A stretch of DNA of 64,000 bases, taken from NCBI GenBank assembly GCA_023438065.1, contig JAEXRH010000002.1, forward strand, positions 136,029 to 200,028, given 5' to 3'. Below the pieces are notes generated by a model. The model worked only from the letters and a program-made list of their open reading frames with translations, was not told the origin of the DNA and did no database searches. Positions 7,695-15,880 of the stretch are shown here, piece after piece. Every line of letters starts with the position of its first letter. Position 1 is the first letter of the stretch. Made by a program: the position numbers and the translations under genes. The stretch is from Spirochaetota bacterium. GTDB taxonomy: Bacteria; Spirochaetota; Spirochaetia; Treponematales; Treponemataceae.

Positions 7695-8912
7695 ATGAAG
7701 AAATGGCTGGAAGCGGAAGCGGTGATCGCGGTCGACGCAGGGCTTGGCTGGATGAGCCGGTATGAACTGGGACTCATCGAGCCGGGATCCGTCGTGCGCT
7801 CGGCGACAGAGGCCGGCACCGGCTGTCCGATATCGCTCAACGGGACCTTCTTCGCGCAAGGGTCGGTCGCCGTCGTCGACGGCTCCGGGCGGGAAGGGCT
7901 CCTATGCGCCTTTATCGATTCGCTCGAGGAGGCCGATCCCCGGTCGGCGCGGCCGAGACGGGGAGACCGGGCAATCGAGCTCGTTCCCTTCGCCATCAGG
8001 CTCGGCTCCGCGCGCATGCGCCTTTCCGACCTCGACGGGACGGGCGTTTTTTCGCTCGTCAACCTCGGAAGGAGGATCGGCTCGACCTGCGACGCCGAGC
8101 TCGTCGTCGCCGGGAGCGCGGTAGCCGCGGGTACGGTCGCCGTGGTCGGCGAGAACATGGCCCTGCGCGTCGAACGTCTCGTCGCGGAGCTGCCGACGGG
8201 CAGCTTTCCCCGCACGACGGGCGCGGTGCTCGCGCCGGGCTATTCAGCCGAGCGGGTGAAGGATTACAACTTCAGGATGCCCGACTCCTTCACGAAGCGC
8301 GCGATCGACCGGTTCAGGGACATCCATCTCGACTTTCTCCGCTCGTTCCAGACGCGGTTCCCCTCGCTTTCGGGTTGGACGCTGTCCCTCGTCGACCAGC
8401 TCAACTACGGCGAATGGCTCGACGACGTCGCCGGCCGTTCGCTCGCCGTGGCGGCCTTTCTCCCCGCGCGGCGCGAACGCGCGTACGAGCGCGAGTCTCC
8501 CGCCAGGATGCCCGATACCTTCCTCGTCGAGGGAACCGACTGCCCCGAGCGCCTCGAGGCATCGGAGGTCGAGCGGATTCGCTCCTGGGCCGCGCGCTGG
8601 ATGTCGGGCGGCGAGGACATACCGTTTCAGCTCGCGCTCGACGCGAAGGCCGCCCCCGTCGCCGGCGATCCCGACTTCGAGATCACCCTCGCGTGCCTCC
8701 GGTCGGGGTGGCTCGATATCGGGGACTTGCGGATCGGGGCCGACGCGGGCTCGAAACCCGCGACCCTGGCGAGCGTCCCGTATCTGAGGGATCCCGAGGA
8801 CCGCGCGCGGATGATCCTCCTCGCGCGCTTCATGCGGACCGACGGGGCGAGGATGGACGTCGTGTATCCCCGGGGCCTTCTCGCGCCGTACCTTCCGGCG
8901 CTCGGGAGGTAG
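7695..8912 (+). CDS. FliM/FliN-like protein: two N-terminal SpoA domains and a FliM-like C-terminal part
   Basis: The 405-residue product appears to contain two SpoA (FliN-type) beta domains at about residues 8-75 and 95-170 (the second with IRLGSARMRLSDL and VVGENMALRVERL). From about residue 184 there follows a FliM-like region with YNFRMPDSFTKRAIDRF, a histidine helix IHLDFLRSF and SLVDQLNYGEW, matching the start of the FliM middle domain. In FliM the SpoA domain is C-terminal, so the order is reversed. FliM and FliN form the switch ring where CheY-P binds; the CheY-binding N-terminal peptide is not visible. Ribosome site GAGGAGG. It is followed 1 bp later by a Crp-like gene. Flagellar or sensory paralogue rather than the main FliM. 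Confidence 0.6.
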   Translation: MKKWLEAEAVIAVDAGLGWMSRYELGLIEPGSVVRSATEAGTGCPISLNGTFFAQGSVAVVDGSGREGLLCAFIDSLEEADPRSARPRRGDRAIELVPFAIRLGSARMRLSDLDGTGVFSLVNLGRRIGSTCDAELVVAGSAVAAGTVAVVGENMALRVERLVAELPTGSFPRTTGAVLAPGYSAERVKDYNFRMPDSFTKRAIDRFRDIHLDFLRSFQTRFPSLSGWTLSLVDQLNYGEWLDDVAGRSLAVAAFLPARRERAYERESPARMPDTFLVEGTDCPERLEASEVERIRSWAARWMSGGEDIPFQLALDAKAAPVAGDPDFEITLACLRSGWLDIGDLRIGADAGSKPATLASVPYLRDPEDRARMILLARFMRTDGARMDVVYPRGLLAPYLPALGR

Positions 8913-8913
8913 C

Positions 8914-9540
8914 ATGGACGCTCCGTCGCGTATCCTTCCCGAATCGCTCGCGCGCTTCGCGGAAGAGATCACGGTTCGCGAGGGCCGCGCGTTTTACCTC
9001 CAGGACGAGAGCGCCGAGGCGGCCTATTGGCTCGTCTCGGGGAGGGTTCGCCCGGTGAAGTTCGCCCTCGACGGAAAACCCTTCGACCTCCCGGAGATCC
9101 AGGGGCCGCGCTGGCTCGCGCTCGCCGAGCTCGTCTCGGGCGGTCCCTGCCTTTTCGACGCCGTCGCGCTGACCGAGTGCCGCGCGCTCTCGATCGGTCG
9201 GCGCGGCCTCGCCCTCGCCTGCAAGGACGGCGCGGCGACCGACTTTATCCTTCGGTCGCTCTCGCTTGAGGTGCAGGCCCTTCACCGCCTCATCGGCTCG
9301 GGCGACGCGCGCGGCAAGATCGTGTCGTTTCTCGTGTCCCGCCGCGCCTCGATCGCCGGGATCGAGCGCGCCTCTCTTTCCCTCACCCAAGTCGCACTCG
9401 CCGAGGCCGTGGGCCTTACCCGCGAGACGGTCAACCGCCATCTCCGCGAGCTCGAGCTTTCCGGGCTCGTGACCCTCGCGCGGGGCGAGATCGGCATCCC
9501 CGACTGGGACGCCCTCGCTTCCGCGAGCGGGAGGAGATGA
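8914..9540 (+). CDS. Crp/Fnr-family transcriptional regulator
   Basis: This 208-residue protein has an N-terminal cyclic-nucleotide-fold region and a C-terminal winged helix with TQVALAEAVGLTRETVNRHL, the Crp recognition helix pattern. The usual cAMP-binding residues are not obvious and there is no N-terminal cysteine cluster for an Fe-S centre, so the effector is unknown. The start lies 1 bp after the stop of the FliM/FliN-like gene, implying coupled expression. Confidence 0.85.
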   Translation: MDAPSRILPESLARFAEEITVREGRAFYLQDESAEAAYWLVSGRVRPVKFALDGKPFDLPEIQGPRWLALAELVSGGPCLFDAVALTECRALSIGRRGLALACKDGAATDFILRSLSLEVQALHRLIGSGDARGKIVSFLVSRRASIAGIERASLSLTQVALAEAVGLTRETVNRHLRELELSGLVTLARGEIGIPDWDALASASGRR

Positions 9541-9555
9541 GGGAGTATCCCGCGA

Positions 9556-10248
9556 TCAGTTCGGCTCGGTCGACGCGGTCGCGTATCGGGAGTCGCTGCC
9601 GTGAGCCGCCCGGGATCTTGAGACCGCCGATTCCATGATGAACGCGACCACGGTCAGGCAGGCGACGAGGATCTCCCTGACGTCGTGGATCGCGTTCCCG
9701 CTTTCCGGGACGAAACGCCCGTGCAGTTCGCGGAGCGCGCGGACGATCGGCTCGTTCTTTCGCTTCCTCTTCTTTCCGTTCCCGCCCCGATCCGCGTCCG
9801 CCAGGTCGGCCGCCTCCTTCCGGAGTTCGCGCATTCCCGTTCCCAGAATCAGGCGAAAGCTCGTCATGACCGAATCGGGACCGACGTGCGCGAGGAAGGC
9901 CTCGTGGAGGGCTTCCTCCGAGGCGAGGTGGCGGGCGATCGGGTTCGGTCGCACGTTGTGGACCGAGGTGAAGAAGTCCGCGACGTAATGGAGGACGATC
10001 CCGAGCTCCTCGCTGAAGCGCCCGTTCTTCGCGTCCGGCGCCAGTTCCGCGCTGAGGAGACGGAGTATCCGTTTCTCGACGAACTTTCGAGACAGGCCCC
10101 AAAAATGGGGATGCCTCACGAAGAGGCTCGTCGTGTCGGGTTTGACCGAACCCGCGCGAAAGCGCTTGCGGCTCAAGGATATGCCCCACAGTTCCCCGAT
10201 CGGGGGGAGGATGAGGTCGGCGAGATAGAGATGCGTGCGATACATCAT
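9556..10248 (-). CDS. Zinc-dependent phospholipase C-like protein
   Basis: The 230-residue protein has the pattern of the zinc-dependent phospholipase C/S1-P1-like family: an early His (THLYLAD), GSVKPDTT, then LHYVADFFTSVHN with metal-binding His and Asp, and HEAF later. No signal peptide is visible. A basic linker (GKKRKRKNE) lies near residue 160. These proteins are common in Firmicutes and spirochaetes and mostly uncharacterised. It converges on the Crp-like gene. Start 10248 or 10245 (two adjacent ATG). Confidence 0.65.
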   Translation of the reverse strand: MMYRTHLYLADLILPPIGELWGISLSRKRFRAGSVKPDTTSLFVRHPHFWGLSRKFVEKRILRLLSAELAPDAKNGRFSEELGIVLHYVADFFTSVHNVRPNPIARHLASEEALHEAFLAHVGPDSVMTSFRLILGTGMRELRKEAADLADADRGGNGKKRKRKNEPIVRALRELHGRFVPESGNAIHDVREILVACLTVVAFIMESAVSRSRAAHGSDSRYATASTEPN

Positions 10249-10313
10249 GGGCTGACGATACCGCCCGCGCGTTACGGCGCGGTGAGCGTTTCGTGAAAAG
10301 GGCGTGAAGCGCG

Positions 10314-10901
10314 CTATTTTGCCCAGGAGGCGGGGCCGATCGAGTAGGAGAGCGAGTACGCGCGTTCGTCGCGGGAGATCGAAAGCTCGACGCGGGCGCG
10401 GTAGCGCGCGCGGACGGAAAGGGGCGCGGTGAGGCTTCCTGCCTCTTCCGCGATTCCCTCGCCCCGCTCAAGGTCGACGGCGAGCGCGAGGATTTCGTTC
10501 GCTTGCGGTCCCGCGTAGCCGAGGATGAACGCAGCCGATGGCGGGAGCGCGGGATACCCGGGGATCGTCGGGAGCCCGGCCCCTTCGGCGGCCGATACGC
10601 CTCGGGAGTCCTCGCCCGGCTCGAACGGTTCCGACACGGGCGCGACGATCCAGCCTGAATCGACCGTGACCGGACCGACCGCGAGCCGGGACGGCCCGTC
10701 GGGGAGCGACGGGATTGTCTCCCCGTCCGCGCTCGGGCAGAAGGGCGGCATGAAACAGAAGGGCAGCGCGCTTTCCGGCTCGAGGCGGGCGAACGCGGCG
10801 CGAAGGTATCGCTGGGCGCGGGCGAGGGTCGCCAGCTGGGTGTCGTGGGGGAAAAAGGCCGTGAAGGCGATTGCGTCCTTTCCGGAGATTTCTTGTTCCA
10901 A
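10314..10901 (-). CDS. Conserved hypothetical protein
   Basis: The frame is open with normal codon bias for about 195 residues. It contains AIAFTAFFPHDTQLATLARA, FCFMPPFCP and ARYRARVELSISRDERAY. No family is recognised. The start is uncertain: no ATG or GTG is available at the N-terminus, and TTG 10901 is chosen because similarity to coding composition fades upstream. It is divergent from the next gene with about 30 bp between them, so the two promoters must overlap. Confidence 0.55.
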   Translation of the reverse strand: MEQEISGKDAIAFTAFFPHDTQLATLARAQRYLRAAFARLEPESALPFCFMPPFCPSADGETIPSLPDGPSRLAVGPVTVDSGWIVAPVSEPFEPGEDSRGVSAAEGAGLPTIPGYPALPPSAAFILGYAGPQANEILALAVDLERGEGIAEEAGSLTAPLSVRARYRARVELSISRDERAYSLSYSIGPASWAK

Positions 10902-10918
10902 AGTGTCCGCCGATATGG

Positions 10919-10924
10919 TAAAAT
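10919..10924 (+). promoter_or_regulatory. Possible leaderless promoter -10 box
   Basis: TAAAAT lies 7 nt before ATG 10932. A weak TTCCAA (10896-10901) sits at the -35 position. Confidence 0.4.
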
Positions 10925-10931
10925 TAGAGGC

Positions 10932-11720
10932 ATGAAGTATAGCATGAAACCGAAGGTTCGCGAACTCGCGGACAGGCTCGTCGCGGCGATTTCCGCGTGG
11001 GACGCGGTTGAGTGCGTCTGTCTGAACGAGGCGGGCGCGACCGATACCCTCGATCCCTATTTCGCCCTGATTCTCGACGTCTACGTTCATTCCGCGATCC
11101 CGGGCGAGAGCGTGCGGATCGCCTCGTATCCCGAGCACGCCGCATTCGAGACCTCGCCGACCGGGATGAAGGACCGCTTCCTCGTGGGCGACCTTCCCGT
11201 CAGGATCGAGTACAAGTCGATATCGCGCATCGAGGAGCTCGTCGCGATCGCGCTTCGCGCGGGGGGCGATCTCTGGAAACTCCGCGACGCGGGAACCTAC
11301 GTTTTCTACCGGCTCGTGCACTGCAAGCCCCTCTTCCAGCGCGGAGCCTGGCTCGTGACCGAGACGGGGAAGCTTTCCGAGCTCGGCGACGAGTTCTGGT
11401 CGTCCATGCGGCGATTCTACGAGACCACGATGGAGCATTATCTCGCCGATCTCGGCGCGGCCATCCTTCGCGACGACGCGTTTCACTACATGATATCGGC
11501 CTCCAATTTCATCAAATACGCGTGCGCCGCCCTCTTCATGGAAAACGGCCAGTTCGAGCCGTCCCATCGCGGGTATCTCTCGCAGGTTGCCGAGCTCAAG
11601 ACCCTTCCCGACGATTTCGCCGGCCGCTTCGAGAGCTTCCTCAGGCCGGACTCGGAGCTTCCCCCGGCGCGGAAATACGAGATCGCGAAGCTCATCGCGC
11701 GGGGCATCGTGAATCTATGA
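10932..11720 (+). CDS. Hypothetical protein, possibly nucleotidyltransferase-like
   Basis: The 262-residue protein has no motif that fixes a function. ALILDVYVHSAIP near residue 35 and the later conserved-looking segments VRIEYKSISRIEEL and RLVHCKPLF faintly recall a nucleotidyltransferase fold of the DUF4037 type, but the GS..D.D motif is not visible, so this is only a suggestion. The start ATG 10932 has a -10-like box just upstream rather than a spaced ribosome site; ATG 10944 is an alternative. Its stop overlaps the start of the next lipoprotein gene (ATGA), so the two form an operon. Confidence 0.6.
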   Translation: MKYSMKPKVRELADRLVAAISAWDAVECVCLNEAGATDTLDPYFALILDVYVHSAIPGESVRIASYPEHAAFETSPTGMKDRFLVGDLPVRIEYKSISRIEELVAIALRAGGDLWKLRDAGTYVFYRLVHCKPLFQRGAWLVTETGKLSELGDEFWSSMRRFYETTMEHYLADLGAAILRDDAFHYMISASNFIKYACAALFMENGQFEPSHRGYLSQVAELKTLPDDFAGRFESFLRPDSELPPARKYEIAKLIARGIVNL

Positions 11721-13558
11721 CCGGGCGATCCGATTCCGTATCCCGCCGCCGCGCGCGTACCCGCCGGGCGGCGATTTTTTTCGCGTTTCTCGCCGCGTTC
11801 GCCTTCGCCTCGTGCGGCGCGCCCCGATCGAGGGTGCGGCTTACGGCCCGGAACGGGCAGGCCCTTTCCCTTCGCGCCCTCACGCCGAGCGCGCGCGACG
11901 GGCTTCTTTCCCCGTCGGGTGAGATCGCCGCGTTCTCGTTCAATCCCGCGCGCGCGGGGTTCGTTCCCCGAAAGAGCCGCGATGACGATTCCCGATCATC
12001 GGAAACCGAGCGCGCCCTTTCCGTCACCGTGGCGTGCGATTCGCCCGATCCCGTCGAGCTTACCTTCGCCGCGATCGTCGGATCCGATCTCGACAAGGCG
12101 GGCGACTCCGGGGCTTCGGTCTTTACGGAGGACTTTTTCGCCGGGCGTCCGCTCGCGGTCGCCGAGGCGGTCTCGGGGGAGGTGACGCTCGGCCTGTGCG
12201 TTCCCGTCTCCGGGGCCGGCGAGGTCGCCGAAGGCCGCGAGATCAGGGGGTTCGCGATTTCGGTTTCGGGCTCCCCGTCGGCGCGCGCGCGCGTCGTTTC
12301 CGCCATGGTAGGCGCTCCCGTCTCTCATTGGTCGTTCGGGGGGAAGCGCCTTTCCTTCGTGCCCTCGGCGGGGGGAGGCAGGATCAACGCGGCCGAGCTC
12401 GCGTCGGGCTTCCTTCCGCGCGTGCTCGTCCCGCGCGATTCGTACGCGACGCTCGATTTCGCTCCCGGGGGACGCGGCGCGGGCGATCCCGCGAACCAGA
12501 AAAGGGCGTCGTTCCGTTCCGGTCGATCCTCGTTCACCGTGCGCGTGAGTCCCGTTCGCCGTCGCGCGTTCGTGCCCTCGTTCATCCTCGCCGGGTCCGG
12601 TGACGGGGACGGGGACGGCAGCGTTTTTCTCGCGCCCGAATCGGGTTGCGATGGCCTTACCGGCGTGTCGGTGACCCACGGCTCGCCGCTTCCCGTCGCC
12701 GACCGATCTTCGCCCGTGAGCCCCATACTCGCGGATCCCTCGCTCATCGTCGAGTGGCCGCGCGACCGCTGGCGGAAGGGCGATTTCGAGGTGTTTTCCT
12801 GGGACTGCTTTCCGACGGTGCTGATTTTCGACACGGCCGATTACGCCGCGCAGGACCGGCTCTTCAAGCGGCTCGCGTTTTTCGTGGAGAAGGAGGGGTA
12901 TCGGGGAAAGCTTCTTTCCGACGCCGAGATGGAGGGGCTTCACGCGTACAACGCGCACGATTACCGCGCGGAGAGCCTCGCGGCCTTTTTCGACGCGGCC
13001 GCCTCGAGCGCGTTCCCGCTCGGGGAAAGCGAGCTCGAGCTCCGGGATATCCTCGTTCGCGAGGGGATCATCGTCGCGCGGAAAAAGGGATTCGCGCCGG
13101 GGGCGGGAGCCGTGCTGTCGATCTCGCGCGAGTCGGTTTCGTATCTTCGGTACCTTTTCATGGCCCACGAGGGCTATCACGGCATCTACTTCGTCGATCC
13201 CGATTTCCGCGCCGAGGTCTCGCGCGTCTATCGCTCGATGGACCCCCGCGCGATCGAGTACCTCCAGGGCTACTTCACCGCAGTCGACACGCTCGGCTAC
13301 GACACGAGCGATTCCTATCTCATGGAAAACGAGTTCATGGCCTATCTCATGCAGCAACCGCTCGACCGGGTCGGGTCGTATTTCGCCGGGGTGATCGCGG
13401 AGCGCTATCTCAGGCACGGCGGAAAGACCGAGCTCGCCGAATACGTGAGGCGAACGGGGGCGGCCGACTTCGTCCGCGCCGCGACCGAGCTCAACGAGTA
13501 CGCGTTCTCCCGCTGGGGGCTCGGGGGAGGAAGGGTAGGGATGTTCGTTCCCGAGTGA
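11717..13558 (+). CDS. Lipoprotein with HExxH zinc-metallopeptidase motif
   Basis: The 613-residue protein begins with a basic stretch (SRRRARTRR), a hydrophobic segment and the lipobox FASC, so it should be lipid-anchored outside the inner membrane. The C-terminal third holds AHEGYHGIYF (an HExxH helix) and, about 55 residues later, MENEFMAYLM, which could supply the third zinc ligand as in gluzincins. The middle region is Ser/Arg/Gly-rich and has no known domain. The overall family is not recognised. It overlaps the previous gene by 4 bp. Confidence 0.7.
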   Translation: MTGRSDSVSRRRARTRRAAIFFAFLAAFAFASCGAPRSRVRLTARNGQALSLRALTPSARDGLLSPSGEIAAFSFNPARAGFVPRKSRDDDSRSSETERALSVTVACDSPDPVELTFAAIVGSDLDKAGDSGASVFTEDFFAGRPLAVAEAVSGEVTLGLCVPVSGAGEVAEGREIRGFAISVSGSPSARARVVSAMVGAPVSHWSFGGKRLSFVPSAGGGRINAAELASGFLPRVLVPRDSYATLDFAPGGRGAGDPANQKRASFRSGRSSFTVRVSPVRRRAFVPSFILAGSGDGDGDGSVFLAPESGCDGLTGVSVTHGSPLPVADRSSPVSPILADPSLIVEWPRDRWRKGDFEVFSWDCFPTVLIFDTADYAAQDRLFKRLAFFVEKEGYRGKLLSDAEMEGLHAYNAHDYRAESLAAFFDAAASSAFPLGESELELRDILVREGIIVARKKGFAPGAGAVLSISRESVSYLRYLFMAHEGYHGIYFVDPDFRAEVSRVYRSMDPRAIEYLQGYFTAVDTLGYDTSDSYLMENEFMAYLMQQPLDRVGSYFAGVIAERYLRHGGKTELAEYVRRTGAADFVRAATELNEYAFSRWGLGGGRVGMFVPE

Positions 13559-13576
13559 CGCGACGCGCGCGTTCCG

Positions 13577-14185
13577 TCAGAAGAGGAGGCGCGATTCCCT
13601 GCGCTCGTCTTCGGCGTCGGCGCCGCCCATGAGCTCGAAGTTGAAAAGCCGCTCGCTCGCGACGGTCGAGGGCGGCCCGTGCCCGGGCATCACGATCGTC
13701 GCGTCCGGCTGCGAGAGGAGCTTGTTCCTGAGGTGGATGAGGAGATTCCGTTTCCCGTACACGTTGTTCGTGACGCCGAGTCTTCCCGCCGAGAGGGCGT
13801 CGCCGGTGAACACGACGTTCTCGATCTGGAACATGACCGAGTCGGGCGAGTGACCCGGCACCGCGTAGTAGCGCACGGCGAAGCCCGCCGCGGCGAAGGT
13901 CCCGTCGCCCTGGAGGAGTACGGTCTTTCTCCCGGCGAGCTGGTCGTCGGCCGCGTATACCTTCGGGTCGTAGATCCGGAGGAGCGTCTCGAGCCCCTTA
14001 TGGTGCGTCTCGTGGTTGTGAGTCACGAGGACGGCGGAAAGCCAAAAGCGGTTCCGCTCGATATGGCCGAGCACCTCGCGATCCATGATCCCCGGGTCGA
14101 CGATGACCGCCTCGCCCGTCTTTTCGTTTCCGACGAGATAGCCGTTCGAGAAGCCGTGGGGCGAGTAATGGAAATACACCTTCAT
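13577..14185 (-). CDS. Metallo-beta-lactamase-fold hydrolase (glyoxalase II-like)
   Basis: The 202-residue product has the MBL fold motifs VTHNHETHH, VPGHSPDS, FTGDAL and MPGHGP. In the first motif (HxHxDH) the Asp is replaced by Thr (HNHETH), so the second metal site may be impaired. The family includes glyoxalase II and related thioester or sulfur-carrier hydrolases; the substrate is unknown. ATG 14185 overlaps the stop of the pentapeptide-repeat gene by 4 bp, so it is the second gene of a two-gene operon. Confidence 0.85.
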   Translation of the reverse strand: MKVYFHYSPHGFSNGYLVGNEKTGEAVIVDPGIMDREVLGHIERNRFWLSAVLVTHNHETHHKGLETLLRIYDPKVYAADDQLAGRKTVLLQGDGTFAAAGFAVRYYAVPGHSPDSVMFQIENVVFTGDALSAGRLGVTNNVYGKRNLLIHLRNKLLSQPDATIVMPGHGPPSTVASERLFNFELMGGADAEDERRESRLLF

Positions 14186-14709
14186 TCCGGGCTTTCCCCC
14201 TTGCCGAAGATCGCCTCGCGGGTGTTCGAGGCCTTGAAGGATACCTTTTCCCGTATCGTCTGGCAGAACATCGTCTTTTTCAGGTTGCAGTTCTGGAAGG
14301 AAGTGTCCTTGAGTGTCGCCATGACGAAGCGCGAGTTGTAGAGGTCGGAATCGTTGAACGAGGTGTTTCCCGAGAGGAGTCCGTTGAAGTTGTCGTGGAG
14401 GAGATCGGAATTCTCGAAGGTCGAGTCGCTCACGTGCACCCCGCCGAAGCTCGAGAACTGGATGTCGCAGCCTTTCAGCGAGCAGCGGGTGAACCGGGCG
14501 AAGTCGAAGAAGCACATCCGGAACCGGCAGCCGTCGAAGCGCACGTCGTGAAAGACCGCGCGGGTGAAATCGCAGCCGGTGAAGGTCTTCCCCGAGAGGT
14601 CGGCGCCCCGCAGCTCGATGCCGCCGAAGTCCGCGCTGTTGATGCCGTCCGTCGCGTCGAGGATGGCGCTGAGGTCTCCCTTCGGGTTGTCCCGGTTGGC
14701 GGTGAACAT
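14182..14709 (-). CDS. Pentapeptide-repeat protein
   Basis: About 175 residues made largely of A(D/N)Lxx/FxxC-type five-residue repeats (for example ELRGADLSGKTFTGCDFTRA), which fold as a right-handed beta-helix. Such proteins can mimic DNA or act in protein binding; the role here is unknown. Cys is unusually frequent in the repeats (GCDF, GCRF, RCSL, GCDI, NCNL). ATG 14709 is chosen because a promoter TTGACC-17-TACAGT ends 6 nt upstream and an ATG at 14727 lies inside that promoter. Confidence 0.85.
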   Translation of the reverse strand: MFTANRDNPKGDLSAILDATDGINSADFGGIELRGADLSGKTFTGCDFTRAVFHDVRFDGCRFRMCFFDFARFTRCSLKGCDIQFSSFGGVHVSDSTFENSDLLHDNFNGLLSGNTSFNDSDLYNSRFVMATLKDTSFQNCNLKKTMFCQTIREKVSFKASNTREAIFGKGESPE

Positions 14710-14712
14710 GGG

Positions 14713-14744
14713 TATACTGTAGGTCATTGCGCGATTTTGGTCAA
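14713..14744. promoter_or_regulatory. Overlapping divergent promoters
   Basis: Minus strand: TTGACC (14744-14739), 17 bp, TACAGT (14721-14716), 6 nt before ATG 14709. Plus strand: TATACT (14713-14718) in the same bases, facing the zinc-ribbon gene. Only one polymerase could use the site at a time. Confidence 0.6.
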
Positions 14745-15053
14745 ATGGGTTATGATATTCCGATGTGCTGGAAATGCGGAAAGGGGATCGCGCTTGACGG
14801 TCCCGCCGGAAGGACGCTCGCCTGCGATTCGTGCGGCGCCGACGTCCGTTCCTGCAAAAACTGCGAGTTCTTCTCTCCCGGTTCGTATCACGATTGCGCC
14901 GAGCGCGTCGACGAGGCCGTCCGCGACAAGGAACGCGCGAATTTCTGCGATTCATTCAGGCTGAAGGCCGCGTACCGCCGGGATCACCCGATAAACGGCT
15001 CGGGTAAAACGGACGGCGCGCGATCGGCCTTCGACAGCCTTTTCGACTCATGA
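14745..15053 (+). CDS. Zinc-ribbon-like small protein
   Basis: The 102-residue protein has three cysteine pairs in its first half (CWKCG, CDSCG, CKNC), then YHDCAER and NFCDSF, suggesting one or two zinc-binding knuckles. The C-terminal part is polar and probably disordered. The function is unknown. The start is uncertain: ATG 14745, ATG 14763 or TTG 14727 are all in frame and none has a good ribosome site. It lies just upstream of murI. Confidence 0.65.
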   Translation: MGYDIPMCWKCGKGIALDGPAGRTLACDSCGADVRSCKNCEFFSPGSYHDCAERVDEAVRDKERANFCDSFRLKAAYRRDHPINGSGKTDGARSAFDSLFDS

Positions 15054-15076
15054 CCGAGTCAAGGACCGATTAACCT

Positions 15077-15880
15077 ATGGAAGAGAGCTCCGAAGCCTCG
15101 TATCAATACGCCTTTCTCGACTCCGGTTCGGGCGGGTTTCCCTACCTCGCGCAGCTGAAGGCCCACGCGCCGGAGGCCTCGTGCGTGTACGTCGCGGACG
15201 TCGCGCATTTCCCCTACGGCGAGAAGACCCGCGACGAGGTGATCGCGTTCTCGTGCGCGACCGTCGAGCGCCTCCTTTCGCGCTTCAGGCCCGAATGCGT
15301 CGTCGTCGCGTGCAACACGATATCCGTCGCCGCGCTGCCGACGCTCCGCGAGCGCTTCGACGTCCCCTTCGTCGGTACCGTCCCCGCCATCAAGCTCGCC
15401 GCCTCGCGCTCGGGCAATCGGAAGATCGGCCTTCTCGCGACCGAGCGCACGGTCCGCGACCCCTACACGGACGACCTCATCGCCCGCTTCGCCTCCGACT
15501 GCGAGATCGTGAGGATCGGCGATTCCGGGCTCATCTCCCGTATCGAGCGCGAGCTCGTCACCGCCCCGCGCGAGACCCGCCTCGCCGCCGTGCGGCCGAC
15601 GATCGACCGCTTCCGCGCCGCCGGGGTCGACACGGTCGTGCTCGCCTGCACGCACTTTCTCCACTTGAGCGAGGAGTTCCGCGAGGTCGCGTCTCCCGAC
15701 ATCGAAATCATCGATTCCCGCGAGGGCGTCGCCCAGCAGGCGCTCCGGCTCGTACCCCCGCGCGAGCTCGAGCACCGCGAGGGCGCCTGCTTCGTGACCG
15801 CGATCCTCTCGCCCGAGATGGACGCGCTTTACAAGACCTACGCGCGCCTTTTCGGCATATCCTGGAAGGGCATCCTGTGA
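15077..15880 (+). CDS. murI: Glutamate racemase
   Basis: The 267-residue enzyme interconverts L- and D-glutamate for peptidoglycan synthesis in the cytoplasm. It shows FLDSGSGGFPYL at the N-terminus, the first catalytic cysteine in VACNTIS and the second in ACTHFLHL, all at the usual spacing. The length is normal. Its stop overlaps the GTG start of rsgA (GTGA), so the two are coupled. Confidence 0.93.
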   Translation: MEESSEASYQYAFLDSGSGGFPYLAQLKAHAPEASCVYVADVAHFPYGEKTRDEVIAFSCATVERLLSRFRPECVVVACNTISVAALPTLRERFDVPFVGTVPAIKLAASRSGNRKIGLLATERTVRDPYTDDLIARFASDCEIVRIGDSGLISRIERELVTAPRETRLAAVRPTIDRFRAAGVDTVVLACTHFLHLSEEFREVASPDIEIIDSREGVAQQALRLVPPRELEHREGACFVTAILSPEMDALYKTYARLFGISWKGIL

